Shown here piece after piece: positions 25,542-34,559 of a DNA stretch of 64,000 nucleotides. The DNA comes from Paenibacillus ehimensis NBRC 15659 (GTDB lineage: Bacteria > Bacillota > Bacilli > Paenibacillales > NBRC-103111), in the NCBI RefSeq assembly GCF_004000785.1, contig NZ_BILX01000003.1, positions 124,001-188,000 on the forward strand, read 5' to 3'. Numbering within the stretch: the first letter of the stretch is position 1; every line of letters begins with the position of its first letter. Below the pieces are notes generated by a model that worked only from the letters and a program-made list of their open reading frames with translations, made no database searches and was not told the DNA's origin. The position numbers were made by a program, and so were the translations under genes.

Positions 25542-26309
25542 CTACGCGCTCCGGCCGATATAAGCCGCCCCGATCGCTCCCGTGACTTGCGGGTAATCCG
25601 TCACTTCCACTTTCATGTTTAACAGATCCTGCAGCGCGCTGACGATGCCGATATTTTTGGCGACGCCGCCGCTCATGCCGAGCGGCTCCTTGATGCCCAC
25701 CGCCTTGAGCAGCGCGATCGCCCGGGTCGCGATCGATTCGTGCACGCCCTTGATGATGCTGGGCGTCGGTGTGCCGACCGCGACCAGAGAGACGACCTCC
25801 GTTTCGGCGAACACCGTGCACATGCTGCTGATCCGGGCCGTCGAGGTGGCCGTCTGATGAATCCCGCCCAGCTCTTCGAGCTTGACCCCGAGCGCTCTGG
25901 CGATAATATCGAGGAACCGGCCGCAGCCCGCCGCGCACTTGTCGTTCATCATAAAGTTGACGACGTTGCCCTTTTCCCCAATCTGGATCGCCTTGCTGTC
26001 CTGCCCGCCGATATCGAGAACCGTCCGGATCGAAGGGTTCAAGAAATGCATTCCTTTGGCGTGGCAGGTAATCTCCGATACGTGCTTATCCGCAAACGGC
26101 ACGTTCTCCCGGCCGTAGCCGGTCGTGACGATGACGTCGATATCCTTTTTCGTGAGTCCGGCTTTCGCCAGTACATTGTTGAACGTCGTTTCCGCCGATT
26201 GCCGGTTATCGCCTCCGGTGTACACGACATCGTAGGCAACGACGCTGTCGTCGTTTAGAATCGCAGATTTGGTCGACAAAGAACCGATATCAATTCCTAA
26301 GGTTATCAT
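25542..26309 (-). CDS. 2-Hydroxyacyl-CoA dehydratase activator (BadF/BcrA/HadI-type ATPase)
   Basis: 255 residues with the ASKHA ATPase fold. It opens with GIDIGSLSTKSAIL (phosphate 1), has LDIGGQDSKAIQI and ends with the SGGVAKNIGI motif. The two cysteines that bind the [4Fe-4S] cluster between subunits are present: NDKCAAGCGRF (about residue 129) and SSMCTVFAETEV (about 168). The homodimer hydrolyses ATP to push one low-potential electron into the dehydratase, and is highly oxygen-sensitive in known cases. Its length fits HadI/HgdC (about 260). It follows the two dehydratase subunits by 36 bases. Confidence 0.93.
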   Translation of the reverse strand: MITLGIDIGSLSTKSAILNDDSVVAYDVVYTGGDNRQSAETTFNNVLAKAGLTKKDIDVIVTTGYGRENVPFADKHVSEITCHAKGMHFLNPSIRTVLDIGGQDSKAIQIGEKGNVVNFMMNDKCAAGCGRFLDIIARALGVKLEELGGIHQTATSTARISSMCTVFAETEVVSLVAVGTPTPSIIKGVHESIATRAIALLKAVGIKEPLGMSGGVAKNIGIVSALQDLLNMKVEVTDYPQVTGAIGAAYIGRSA

Positions 26310-26345
26310 AGGGTTATTCTCCTTTATCCCGGATTAGTTGAGGAT

Positions 26346-27575
26346 TCAGTCGCTCATAATTTCCAGAAAAGCGTCGATGCGGTTTTTCACGTGATTGAAC
26401 GCATAATTGTTCTTGTCTACGTAATCCACGTTGATCGTCAAGTACTTCAGTCCTTGTTCGCCGGACATCTCCCGAATCATCGAACTAATTCCCATCATGT
26501 TCCTACAACCCCATATATTAGATATTACAACACCATCGATGTGAAATGAAGTACAAACCTGAGAAATATTTTCTTTTAACCGTTTGGAGTTCCAGTGATA
26601 CAAAATCGCCCGTTCCGCAATGCTTTTTAACGGGTCTGCCGGGTCCAGCGATACCAGATTGGCTTCCCACAGCGGCGCCCAGTAGACGATCTCGACCTGC
26701 TGCTCGAAGTAACGGATCAATTCGTGATCGTTGTGTGGCGCCTGGCCTGCCCACAGAATCCGCTTCTTCTTTTTCTTCGGGTCGGACTGCTTGCTTATTT
26801 CGAGCGCTTCTTCGTACAAGGTTTTGCAGATTTGCACGTTTTCCTTCAAGCCGAAGCCGTTCATCCCGAAAATTTCGAGCAATTCTCTGGACACGCCGGG
26901 CAGCTCATAGGTTTTGTTCAACTCGATCGTCTTGCAGTAATAGTCTCTCGCTTCGTTCGAATATTGAACGACTTGCCGGAACCGCTCTTCGTCAAACGGG
27001 ATCTGCAAGGTACTTTCGATATCGGCGATAAGCTTTTTCAATTGCTCCACAAGGTAGGCCAGCGTGTCTTCGTTGATGAGGTTCGGCGTATTGATCGAGA
27101 GGAACGAACAGTCGTACAGCTTGCTCGACATGTTCCCCATTTTGGCCAGGCAATCGCACGGCTGATCGTTCACCAGCACCAGGTCGGGATTCGGGTAACC
27201 GTTCGCCAGCATGACGCCCAGCGACCCGCGCAGAAACGAGCAAATGTCCCGGGAAAGACTTTTCTCCTGCGTCAAATTAATGAACGGGTCCACGTTGACG
27301 GTTTGGGCGAGCAGGATCGCCATCGACTCCATGTTCCAGGAAACCATATTGAAGCCAAAGACAATTTCATTCGGAAACTGCTCGACAACATAGGCTACTT
27401 TCGTTTCCTCTTTATAGGCTTGCGTCAAACGGTAACCGTTGAACAAAGACCTCATCCGCGCCGCTTTCAGCGACGTGGACGGATCGGACGGCTCGGCCCG
27501 GTACGTTTCGAGGACGGACATCATCTTTTTGTACTGCTCTTCGCGGCTTTTCGCTTCCACTTTAAATTGGCTCAT
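26346..27575 (-). CDS. 2-Hydroxyacyl-CoA dehydratase subunit (HadB/FldB-like)
   Basis: 409 residues from ATG 27575 (MSQFKVEAKS) after AAAAAGGAGAAG; the frame is open upstream but overlaps the previous gene. It matches the HGD-D family, whose members bind a [4Fe-4S] cluster in each subunit and remove water from a 2-hydroxyacyl thioester by a ketyl radical. Likely cluster cysteines are in NDQPCDCLAKMG and in SNIWGCRNMMGI. The length equals that of HadB (about 408). Dearomatising benzoyl-CoA reductase subunits belong to the same superfamily, so dehydration is likely but not certain. Confidence 0.88.
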   Translation of the reverse strand: MSQFKVEAKSREEQYKKMMSVLETYRAEPSDPSTSLKAARMRSLFNGYRLTQAYKEETKVAYVVEQFPNEIVFGFNMVSWNMESMAILLAQTVNVDPFINLTQEKSLSRDICSFLRGSLGVMLANGYPNPDLVLVNDQPCDCLAKMGNMSSKLYDCSFLSINTPNLINEDTLAYLVEQLKKLIADIESTLQIPFDEERFRQVVQYSNEARDYYCKTIELNKTYELPGVSRELLEIFGMNGFGLKENVQICKTLYEEALEISKQSDPKKKKKRILWAGQAPHNDHELIRYFEQQVEIVYWAPLWEANLVSLDPADPLKSIAERAILYHWNSKRLKENISQVCTSFHIDGVVISNIWGCRNMMGISSMIREMSGEQGLKYLTINVDYVDKNNYAFNHVKNRIDAFLEIMSD

Positions 27576-27592
27576 CGCTCTTCTCCTTTTTA

Positions 27593-28705
27593 TTAATACA
27601 TCATCGTTTCGAGGAAGGTGTGAATCCGGGTGCGAATGCTTTCGATATTCGTCATGCTGCATTCGCCTTCGACCAACAGTACGGGCGTGCCTTTCTCGCT
27701 GAGCTTGCTTTGGATGTAAGGGTAATCCATCGAATAAATGTCGCAAAATTTAAGCGAAAAGTAGATGACCGAATCGATATCGTATTCGTCGATCAGCTTG
27801 ACCAAATGGTTCAGTCGGATATCCGATTCGAACATCCGGGCGCAGGTCGCTTTGTCAAAATAGTAATCGGCGATGGCCTCGACCGGATCGCGGTGCTCGT
27901 CGATCTGTCCTTCGAAATATTTGACGCCGTTGGTGATGTCCATACATACGACCTTCGCTCCGGTCTGCTCGATAGCGTCGACGATGTTATCGTGATCGAA
28001 ATAACTGCCGCAGATCAGCACTTTGTGGGGCTTGTTTTTTTTGGTTTCCCGCTGGGCTTCCATGGCGCCGAGCAGCAGGGACAGCTCATGATTGTATTGC
28101 TCCCGCATACCGGCCGTGCTGGATTTCACAATGTTCAGCAATTCGCTCCCCGTGAGCGACATGACGTCCTGCTTCCGCAGTTCGTGCATCCGCTGCAGCA
28201 GCCGGCGCGTTTCGTTAAATAAGCGGATCGCCTCCCGCAGCGATTCCTCCGTAATGCGGCAGCCGAAATGCTGCTCCAGCGATTCGATCATGCCGCGGAC
28301 CTGCCTCCGGAAATAGTCCCTGGAGATCGGGGTGAGAGCTTTGGGAAGCTCCAGGAAGAAGCTGTATTTCGGTTGAATCCGGTGGGTCCACGTTTCGTGC
28401 AGCCGTTTTCTCCAATCGCATTCGTCGACGAACACGATTCCGTCCGTAAATTCATAGACGCCGTCCATGCCTTCGCCCAGACAATTGAGCAAATAAGAGC
28501 AATAGTTGTTGCCCAGCAGCGCGCCCGCCTCCGACGTGTTGCTGGCGGTCTTCCCCATGATCCGGAAAGGAATGAAGCCCGCCGCATATAAAATCTCTTC
28601 CGGCGTATAGATCGACGTCCAGCCGATCTTGGGCTTATCTACGGCTTTCAAGGCGTCCAGCCGGCTAACATTCAGTTCGACAATCCGTTCCACCATTTCT
28701 TTCAT
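27593..28705 (-). CDS. 2-Hydroxyacyl-CoA dehydratase subunit (HadC/FldC-like)
   Basis: 370 residues from ATG 28705 (MKEMVERIVE), with AGAGGAGAG upstream. The opening PKIGWTSIYTPEEILYAAGFIPFRI is the classical start of HGD-D proteins. Cluster cysteines are likely in NNYCSYLLNCLGE, FVDECDWRKR and YFSLKFCDIYS. The size matches HadC (about 375). With the next gene it should form the alpha-beta dehydratase, and with the third the activated enzyme. It begins 13 bases after the thioesterase stop. No CoA-transferase gene (hadA/fldA) is in the window. Confidence 0.88.
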   Translation of the reverse strand: MKEMVERIVELNVSRLDALKAVDKPKIGWTSIYTPEEILYAAGFIPFRIMGKTASNTSEAGALLGNNYCSYLLNCLGEGMDGVYEFTDGIVFVDECDWRKRLHETWTHRIQPKYSFFLELPKALTPISRDYFRRQVRGMIESLEQHFGCRITEESLREAIRLFNETRRLLQRMHELRKQDVMSLTGSELLNIVKSSTAGMREQYNHELSLLLGAMEAQRETKKNKPHKVLICGSYFDHDNIVDAIEQTGAKVVCMDITNGVKYFEGQIDEHRDPVEAIADYYFDKATCARMFESDIRLNHLVKLIDEYDIDSVIYFSLKFCDIYSMDYPYIQSKLSEKGTPVLLVEGECSMTNIESIRTRIHTFLETMMY

Positions 28706-28718
28706 AAGAGCTCTCCTC

Positions 28719-29615
28719 TTAACCAGATTTCTTTGGGGCGGCGACACCTTCCAGGATGCGGTTGAATTGCCGGGCAAAAGCCGGCGCATGCTCTGCGTCA
28801 AACAGCGTGTAATGGTTCCCCTCCGCCGCAATATAGACCGGATGCGCGCAATACCGTCCCCATCGGTCCATTCCCTCCAGCGGCGACTCGGTGGCCTGAA
28901 ACACATGGACCGGCGAATCGATGCTCCCCCGCGGAACGTAGGCTGACCGCGCCCGGTGCAGCGTGCGGACGATATTCACCGCGCAAAATAGCTGATGCAG
29001 CGACAGCCGGCTTCCGTCCGGGAAGATGTCGGCCCATTCCTCCCGGACATAGCGGAGAAAGGAAGGCCGGTCGAAGTCCGGGGGCTGAAGCGTGTCGGCG
29101 ACGGCGGTCCAGAACGCTTGAACGCTCCCGCTTCGGCTCCAACGCTTGAGCAGCTCCTCGTTGCGAAGAAAAGGACGCATATAGCTTGTCTCGGACTCCG
29201 TCGAGAACGGCTCCGCGTCTTGCGGCGGGTAGTAGCCCGGAGGCGGCGCGTCCACCAGGACGCAGCAGCCCACCTCCTCCCCTTCGGCTTCCAGAATCCG
29301 GGCCATCTCTGCCGCAATCGTCCCCCCGATCGACCAACCGGCGATGCAATACGGCCCTTCGGGCTGAACATGCTTCATTTGTTCGATATAACTAACGGCC
29401 AACTCTTCAATCGAAATGGTTTGCGGAGCGTACCCGACCCGTTCGTCGAGCGTAATGCCGTAGACGGAGAACGTACGTTCGACAAGCTCAACCACCTTGA
29501 AGTACCCTTCGATCCGGCCCGTTCCGTCATGCACGAAAAATAAAGGGGCTGCGCCGGGCGATGGTCCCCGCTTCAACAAAACGGCCGCTTTTTTGTAGTG
29601 GTATTGAATATTCAC
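28719..29615 (-). CDS. Thioesterase of the NRPS type, stand-alone
   Basis: 298 residues from GTG 29615 (VNIQYHYKK), preceded by AAAGGAGAGG. It is an alpha/beta-hydrolase thioesterase domain as found at the end of peptide synthetases. LFFVHDGTG is the N-terminal motif, GWSIGG holds the nucleophilic Ser, and EGNHYTLFD holds the catalytic His. Because neither NRPS carries a terminal thioesterase domain, this enzyme may release (hydrolyse or cyclise) the finished chain in trans, or edit misloaded carrier proteins. Confidence 0.87.
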   Translation of the reverse strand: MNIQYHYKKAAVLLKRGPSPGAAPLFFVHDGTGRIEGYFKVVELVERTFSVYGITLDERVGYAPQTISIEELAVSYIEQMKHVQPEGPYCIAGWSIGGTIAAEMARILEAEGEEVGCCVLVDAPPPGYYPPQDAEPFSTESETSYMRPFLRNEELLKRWSRSGSVQAFWTAVADTLQPPDFDRPSFLRYVREEWADIFPDGSRLSLHQLFCAVNIVRTLHRARSAYVPRGSIDSPVHVFQATESPLEGMDRWGRYCAHPVYIAAEGNHYTLFDAEHAPAFARQFNRILEGVAAPKKSG

Positions 29616-29703
29616 GGTCTTCCTCTCCTTTCCCGAAAGACTCCTCCTGCGCTCTCCCCTTATGGCGATGCCTCCCTTCCACGGTCCCAAACCGGCGGTC
29701 GGG

Positions 29704-32700
29704 TTAGAGCGCTGCCTGCTTCTGCAGGCTTTCCACCTTCCTGGCCCACGCGGAAATGACAGGCGCTTCCCTGATTTCCATGACGGAGGGAACGACGCCG
29801 AAAGCCGCCTCCACTTCTGCCACCAAGCGGATGAGCGCCAGCGAATTGCCGCCGCATAGGAAGAAATTATCGTCCGGCCCGATCCCCTCCGTCTGCAATA
29901 GGCTTTCCACAATTCCGATCAGCTGTTCTTCTATGCGTGTGGCGGACGCTGGTACGGCCGGATAGCAGTCGCGAGCAGGCTGGAGGCTGGTCTTCCGGTC
30001 GCACGGCTCTCCTCGTCGAGACGCCGTTTCAGGTTCGGAGCCGAGAACGAAGTCCGCAAGCTTCTTGTCCGTTCCTTCCGCCGTCAATTGCCTCAAAATC
30101 GCCAAGTAATCCTGTACCAGCCGTTCCGCCGTTGCCTTGCGGTACAAGTCCGTATTGTATTCCAGCTCCAGCCGCAAGCCCCCGTCCCGCTTGACCGCGA
30201 ACAGCGTGAGATCGAATTTGGCAACCGGGTAGTCGATCGGGTACTCGCGAACCTTAAGCTGCTTGAGCTCCGCTTCCAGCGGGTCGAAGTGCTGCAGCAC
30301 GAACATCGTATCGAATATCGGATTACGCCCGGCGTCGCGGACGTAACCGATTCGCTCCGGCAGGTCTTCGAACGGATAGTCCTGATTTTCGTACGCCTCG
30401 AGCGCATGAATCTTCACTTGCTCCGCAAATTCCCGGAACGTCATATCCCCGGAAGGCCTGTTGCGCATCGCCAGCGTATTGACAAACATGCCGATCACGT
30501 TCCGGGTATCCGCGTGGTTTCTTCCGGCGATGGGCGTGCCAACTACAAGATCCTCCTGCCCGGTTCGCCGGAACAGCAGCACATTGTAGGCCGCCAGCAA
30601 AATCATATACAAGGTCGCGCCCGATTCGGCTTCGATCCGCTTCAAGCCCGCCAGCACCTCGGGGGACACCTGGCAGAAGACATGGCTTCCGGCGAACGTC
30701 TGGGTGGCCGGTCTCGGATAATCGGTGGCAAGCTGCAGCACGGGAAGCTCGCCTGCCAACACGTCCGCCCAATAGTCCCCTTGCTTGCGGACCCGCTCCG
30801 AAGTCAAGAAATCGTTCTGCCATACGGCGTAATCTTTGTATTGAACGCGGAGCGGACTTAGAAACTCGCCTTGGTACAGAGCGATGATCTCCCTGAACAA
30901 AATGTCGAGCGAGACGCCGTCCGAAATAATGTGGTGCATATCCAGCACTAGCAGGTGACGGTCTTCCCGCTGCTTCAGCAACAATCCCCGGATTAAAGGC
31001 GCCCGGCTTAAGTCGAAGGGCCGGATGAAGTTCCGAATGATCCGGTCCGCTTCCTCCTCCGTCTCCACGCTCAGGCACACCAGGTCGAACCTCGCTTCCT
31101 CGTCAATTCGCTGCACTAATTCCCGGTTGACGATATGAAAGCTGGTTCGGAAGGAGTCGTGTCTGCGGATCAGCTCGCGAAACACATATCCCAGCCGTTC
31201 CCGGTCCAATCGGCCTTCCAGGCTAAGCACGAGCGGAACATTGTATCCCGTCCCGCCGGGCGTCAGCATACTGACGATATACATCCTTTTCTGGGCCGTC
31301 GAGACGGGGTAGCTTTCCCGCTTCCCTGCCGGGGCGATGGAGGAGTACAAGCCGCCCGCTGTTGCGGACAACCTCAGAGCCAGCTCCCGGATCGTGGGTC
31401 CGCCGAAAAATTCCGTAAGCGACAGGTCCGTATGGAACTGCTTGTTGAGCTGGGACACGATCATCGTCGCCTTCAAGGAATGTCCGCCCAATTCGAAGAA
31501 CGGATCGTCGATCCCCACTTCAGTCAAGCCTAGCGTCTGCATCCACAGGGCGGCCAGTTCCCGCTCCAGTTCGGTTTCGGGAGGTCGCCGGGCCCTTGCC
31601 GCATCCGCCGCTCCGTTCGGCTCGGGAAGCGCCTTCTTGTCAATTTTTCCGGTTTCCTTGAGCGGCATCCTGTCGATTCGGACAAAGGCGGCCGGGATCA
31701 TGTACTCCGGCAGCGTCTTGGCAAGGCAGGCCCGCCACTCGGAGGCCGGGATGTCCCGGTCTGCGACGAAATACGCGCATAAGGCTTTGTTCCCCGGGCG
31801 ATCTTCCCTGACCGTCACGACGACTTCTTTCGCCTGCGGATGCTCCGCCAGCTTCGCCTCAATCTCCCCCAGCTCGATGCGGAAGCCCCGCAGCTTGATC
31901 TGGTTATCCATCCGGCCCATGAACTCGATATTGCCGTCGGGCAGCCAGCGGGCCAGATCCCCCGTCCGGTACATCTTCGTCCCGGGCTCGAACGGATTGT
32001 CCACGAACCTCTGCGCCGTCAGCTCCGGCTGGTTCAAGTACCCTCGGGCGACGCCGTCTCCTCCGACGCACAATTCGCCGGGCACGCCGACAGGCAGCAG
32101 CTCCCCATAGGCGTCGACAATATACGCCTTGGAATTCCGGATCGGCCTGCCGATAGGAACGTTCGTTTCCTGAGGCCCGGTGATTGGAAAATAGGTGGAA
32201 AACGTCGTGTTTTCCGTCGGGCCGTACATGTTCTGGATGCGAAGGCCCGGGACGGCCGCCAGTACCTTATTGACATGCCGGACGGACAAGGCGTCGCCCC
32301 CGATCAGCAAAGCCTTCAACGGAGCGAACAGCTCCGGTTTCATGTCCGTAAGCTGGTTGAACAGCGGTGCCGTCAGCCAGAGATGGCTTATGCCGTGCTC
32401 CTGTATAAAACGCCCGAGATTGTCTGCGTTGAGCAGAACGTTGTCGCTTGTCATATACAGCTTGATTCCATTCAGGAGAGCGCCCCATATTTCGAACGTC
32501 GTCGCGTCAAACGCCGGGGCTCCCGTCTGCAAAATCGCGTCGTTGGCCTCGAAACGGACGTAATCGGTATTTTGGACAAGCCTCACGACGTTCCGGTGCT
32601 CCACCATGACGCCTTTCGGCCGGCCGGTCGAGCCGGACGTATACATCACGTAGGCGAGGCTGCGCGCATGTGTATCGCTTTTCAAATTATCGGGGCTATG

Positions 32701-34530
32701 TAGGGACTGTTCTTCCTCCCCGATTTCGAATGCGATGATCTCCGCTTCCAGCTTGTCTGTGTTCAGCTTCCCCTGTTGAACAAGCAGGATCTTGGCCCCG
32801 CTATCGTGCAGCATATACTTGATTCGGTCCTCGGGATAGCCGGGATCGATGGGCATATATGCGCCGTCCGCTTTCAATACCGCGAGCATTCCGACCACCA
32901 TCTCAATGGACCGTTCGGCCGCAATGCCGATGATGTGCTCCGTACCGCTCCCTTTGCGGAGGCGGATCATGGCGGCGAGCTTGTTCGCCCGCTCGTTCAG
33001 TTCCCGGTAGGTCAGCTCCATGCCTTCATGCCATAGTGCGACCCGTTCCGGGGTCTTCCACGCCTGCGCCTCAAACAGCTCATGGATGCATGCCTTACGC
33101 GGATACTCCGCCTCCGTACGGTTCCAGTCCGCAAGCAGCCGGTTCCGTTCCGTCGGATCAAGCATCCGAAGCTCCTTCACCCGGGCCTCGGGCTGCTCAA
33201 TCGCAGATCGAAGCAGGTTCACGTAACAGCCGATCAGCCGCCGTACCGTTTCCCGGCGAAACAAGTCGGTATTGTACTCCACCCGGATTTCCATCTCGTT
33301 ATCCTCTTGATGGATATCGAATAGCAGATCGACCTGGGTCGCGTCCATGGCCGGCTCGATCCAAGCTTCCTTCGCCCCGGCGAACGCCGCTTCTTCCTTC
33401 CCCGCAACGACCATGTTAAACATGGCCCGGAACAACGGATTCCGGCTGCTGCTGCGGTCGGGGTTCAGCTTATGAATGAGCCGCTCGAACGGATAATCCT
33501 GCATATCGTAGGCTTCGTCCACTTGGTTGTGCACCCGGCTGAGCAGCTCGTCGAAGGCGTCCTCCCCGTTCACCTCCATCCGGATGGCGACGGTGTTCAC
33601 GAAAAAACCGACTGCCTGCTGCAGCTCCGGACTGTAATGCCTTCCCGCAAATACCGTGCCCACCACCACATCGCGCTGGCGCGAGCATTTGTGCAGCAGC
33701 ACATAGTAAGCGCAAAGCAGCGCGGAAAACGGGATCACCCGCTTCTGCATGCACAGCGTCCGCAATCCCTGTACCACCTCGCGGGGAATCGGCTGAATTT
33801 CGAGCGCTCCTGCGAAGCTGAGCCCGGGTCGGACAGGGAAATCTGTCGGCAGCTCAAGCGCGGGCAGTTCTCCCTGGAACTGCTCCAGCCAGTATTGTTC
33901 CTGCTCCCGGGTATGCGCTTCATCGAACGTTTCCCGCTGCCACAGGACATAGTCCGCATACCGGATTCCCGGCGAAGGCAGCTCCTCTCCATTCGGTACG
34001 CCCGCATGCGCGTTATAGAACCATTTGAAGTCGTGCCAAATCCGCTGAAAGGTCGTGGCATCGGAGATGATATGATGCAGCCTCAGAATCAGCATGCTCT
34101 CCGCTTCGCCCATGCGGATCCAAATGATCTGAAACAGCGGCCCCCGGCGCAGGTCGATCGGCTTCAGGCTCGCTTCGGACAGCAGACGCAGGGCCTTCGC
34201 TTCCCGCTCCTCCTCCGGCTCCGCCGACAAGTCCACGCAGCGGTAAATGCGGTCGATCGTTTCGTCAAAGGATTGAACGGGAGCACCGTTCACATAGCTC
34301 ACTTTCGTCCGCAGCGCAGGGTGCCGTTCGGCCAGATCGCCGGCCGCCCACAATAAGGCGTCCGCATCGACGGGACCCGTCAGCCGTTTGCAGGAAATTA
34401 AATTCCAGACGGCGCTGTCCGGCAGCAGCTCGGACAAGTACAGCACCCGTTCCTGCTGGAACGAAAGCGGATAATGCGGTCTTGCCCTTTGGCGGGGGAT
34501 GTCCGGATATTTTCGTAGGCGTTTGCCCAT
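29704..34530 (-). CDS. Nonribosomal peptide synthetase, C-A-PCP-C-PCP
   Basis: 1608 residues. Domains: condensation C1 about 20-455 (HHIISDATT, without the usual Gly after Asp); adenylation A about 470-970 (YTSGSTGRPKG, YGPTE, YRTGD, TGKIDKKAL); carrier PCP1 about 985-1050 (ELGGHSLKA); condensation C2 about 1065-1495 (MHHIISDGVS, canonical); carrier PCP2 about 1530-1600 (LCGGNSLAL). My reading of the ten A-domain pocket residues is D-A-F-W-L-G-M-T-F-K, close to remembered valine codes. The last C-PCP pair has no A domain, so PCP2 must be loaded in trans. There is no epimerase or thioesterase domain. ATG 34530 is chosen for its AAAGG 9 bases upstream. Confidence 0.93.
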   Translation of the reverse strand: MGKRLRKYPDIPRQRARPHYPLSFQQERVLYLSELLPDSAVWNLISCKRLTGPVDADALLWAAGDLAERHPALRTKVSYVNGAPVQSFDETIDRIYRCVDLSAEPEEEREAKALRLLSEASLKPIDLRRGPLFQIIWIRMGEAESMLILRLHHIISDATTFQRIWHDFKWFYNAHAGVPNGEELPSPGIRYADYVLWQRETFDEAHTREQEQYWLEQFQGELPALELPTDFPVRPGLSFAGALEIQPIPREVVQGLRTLCMQKRVIPFSALLCAYYVLLHKCSRQRDVVVGTVFAGRHYSPELQQAVGFFVNTVAIRMEVNGEDAFDELLSRVHNQVDEAYDMQDYPFERLIHKLNPDRSSSRNPLFRAMFNMVVAGKEEAAFAGAKEAWIEPAMDATQVDLLFDIHQEDNEMEIRVEYNTDLFRRETVRRLIGCYVNLLRSAIEQPEARVKELRMLDPTERNRLLADWNRTEAEYPRKACIHELFEAQAWKTPERVALWHEGMELTYRELNERANKLAAMIRLRKGSGTEHIIGIAAERSIEMVVGMLAVLKADGAYMPIDPGYPEDRIKYMLHDSGAKILLVQQGKLNTDKLEAEIIAFEIGEEEQSLHSPDNLKSDTHARSLAYVMYTSGSTGRPKGVMVEHRNVVRLVQNTDYVRFEANDAILQTGAPAFDATTFEIWGALLNGIKLYMTSDNVLLNADNLGRFIQEHGISHLWLTAPLFNQLTDMKPELFAPLKALLIGGDALSVRHVNKVLAAVPGLRIQNMYGPTENTTFSTYFPITGPQETNVPIGRPIRNSKAYIVDAYGELLPVGVPGELCVGGDGVARGYLNQPELTAQRFVDNPFEPGTKMYRTGDLARWLPDGNIEFMGRMDNQIKLRGFRIELGEIEAKLAEHPQAKEVVVTVREDRPGNKALCAYFVADRDIPASEWRACLAKTLPEYMIPAAFVRIDRMPLKETGKIDKKALPEPNGAADAARARRPPETELERELAALWMQTLGLTEVGIDDPFFELGGHSLKATMIVSQLNKQFHTDLSLTEFFGGPTIRELALRLSATAGGLYSSIAPAGKRESYPVSTAQKRMYIVSMLTPGGTGYNVPLVLSLEGRLDRERLGYVFRELIRRHDSFRTSFHIVNRELVQRIDEEARFDLVCLSVETEEEADRIIRNFIRPFDLSRAPLIRGLLLKQREDRHLLVLDMHHIISDGVSLDILFREIIALYQGEFLSPLRVQYKDYAVWQNDFLTSERVRKQGDYWADVLAGELPVLQLATDYPRPATQTFAGSHVFCQVSPEVLAGLKRIEAESGATLYMILLAAYNVLLFRRTGQEDLVVGTPIAGRNHADTRNVIGMFVNTLAMRNRPSGDMTFREFAEQVKIHALEAYENQDYPFEDLPERIGYVRDAGRNPIFDTMFVLQHFDPLEAELKQLKVREYPIDYPVAKFDLTLFAVKRDGGLRLELEYNTDLYRKATAERLVQDYLAILRQLTAEGTDKKLADFVLGSEPETASRRGEPCDRKTSLQPARDCYPAVPASATRIEEQLIGIVESLLQTEGIGPDDNFFLCGGNSLALIRLVAEVEAAFGVVPSVMEIREAPVISAWARKVESLQKQAAL

Positions 34531-34559
34531 GGCAACCAACCTTTCTCGCTTCCCTGTCG

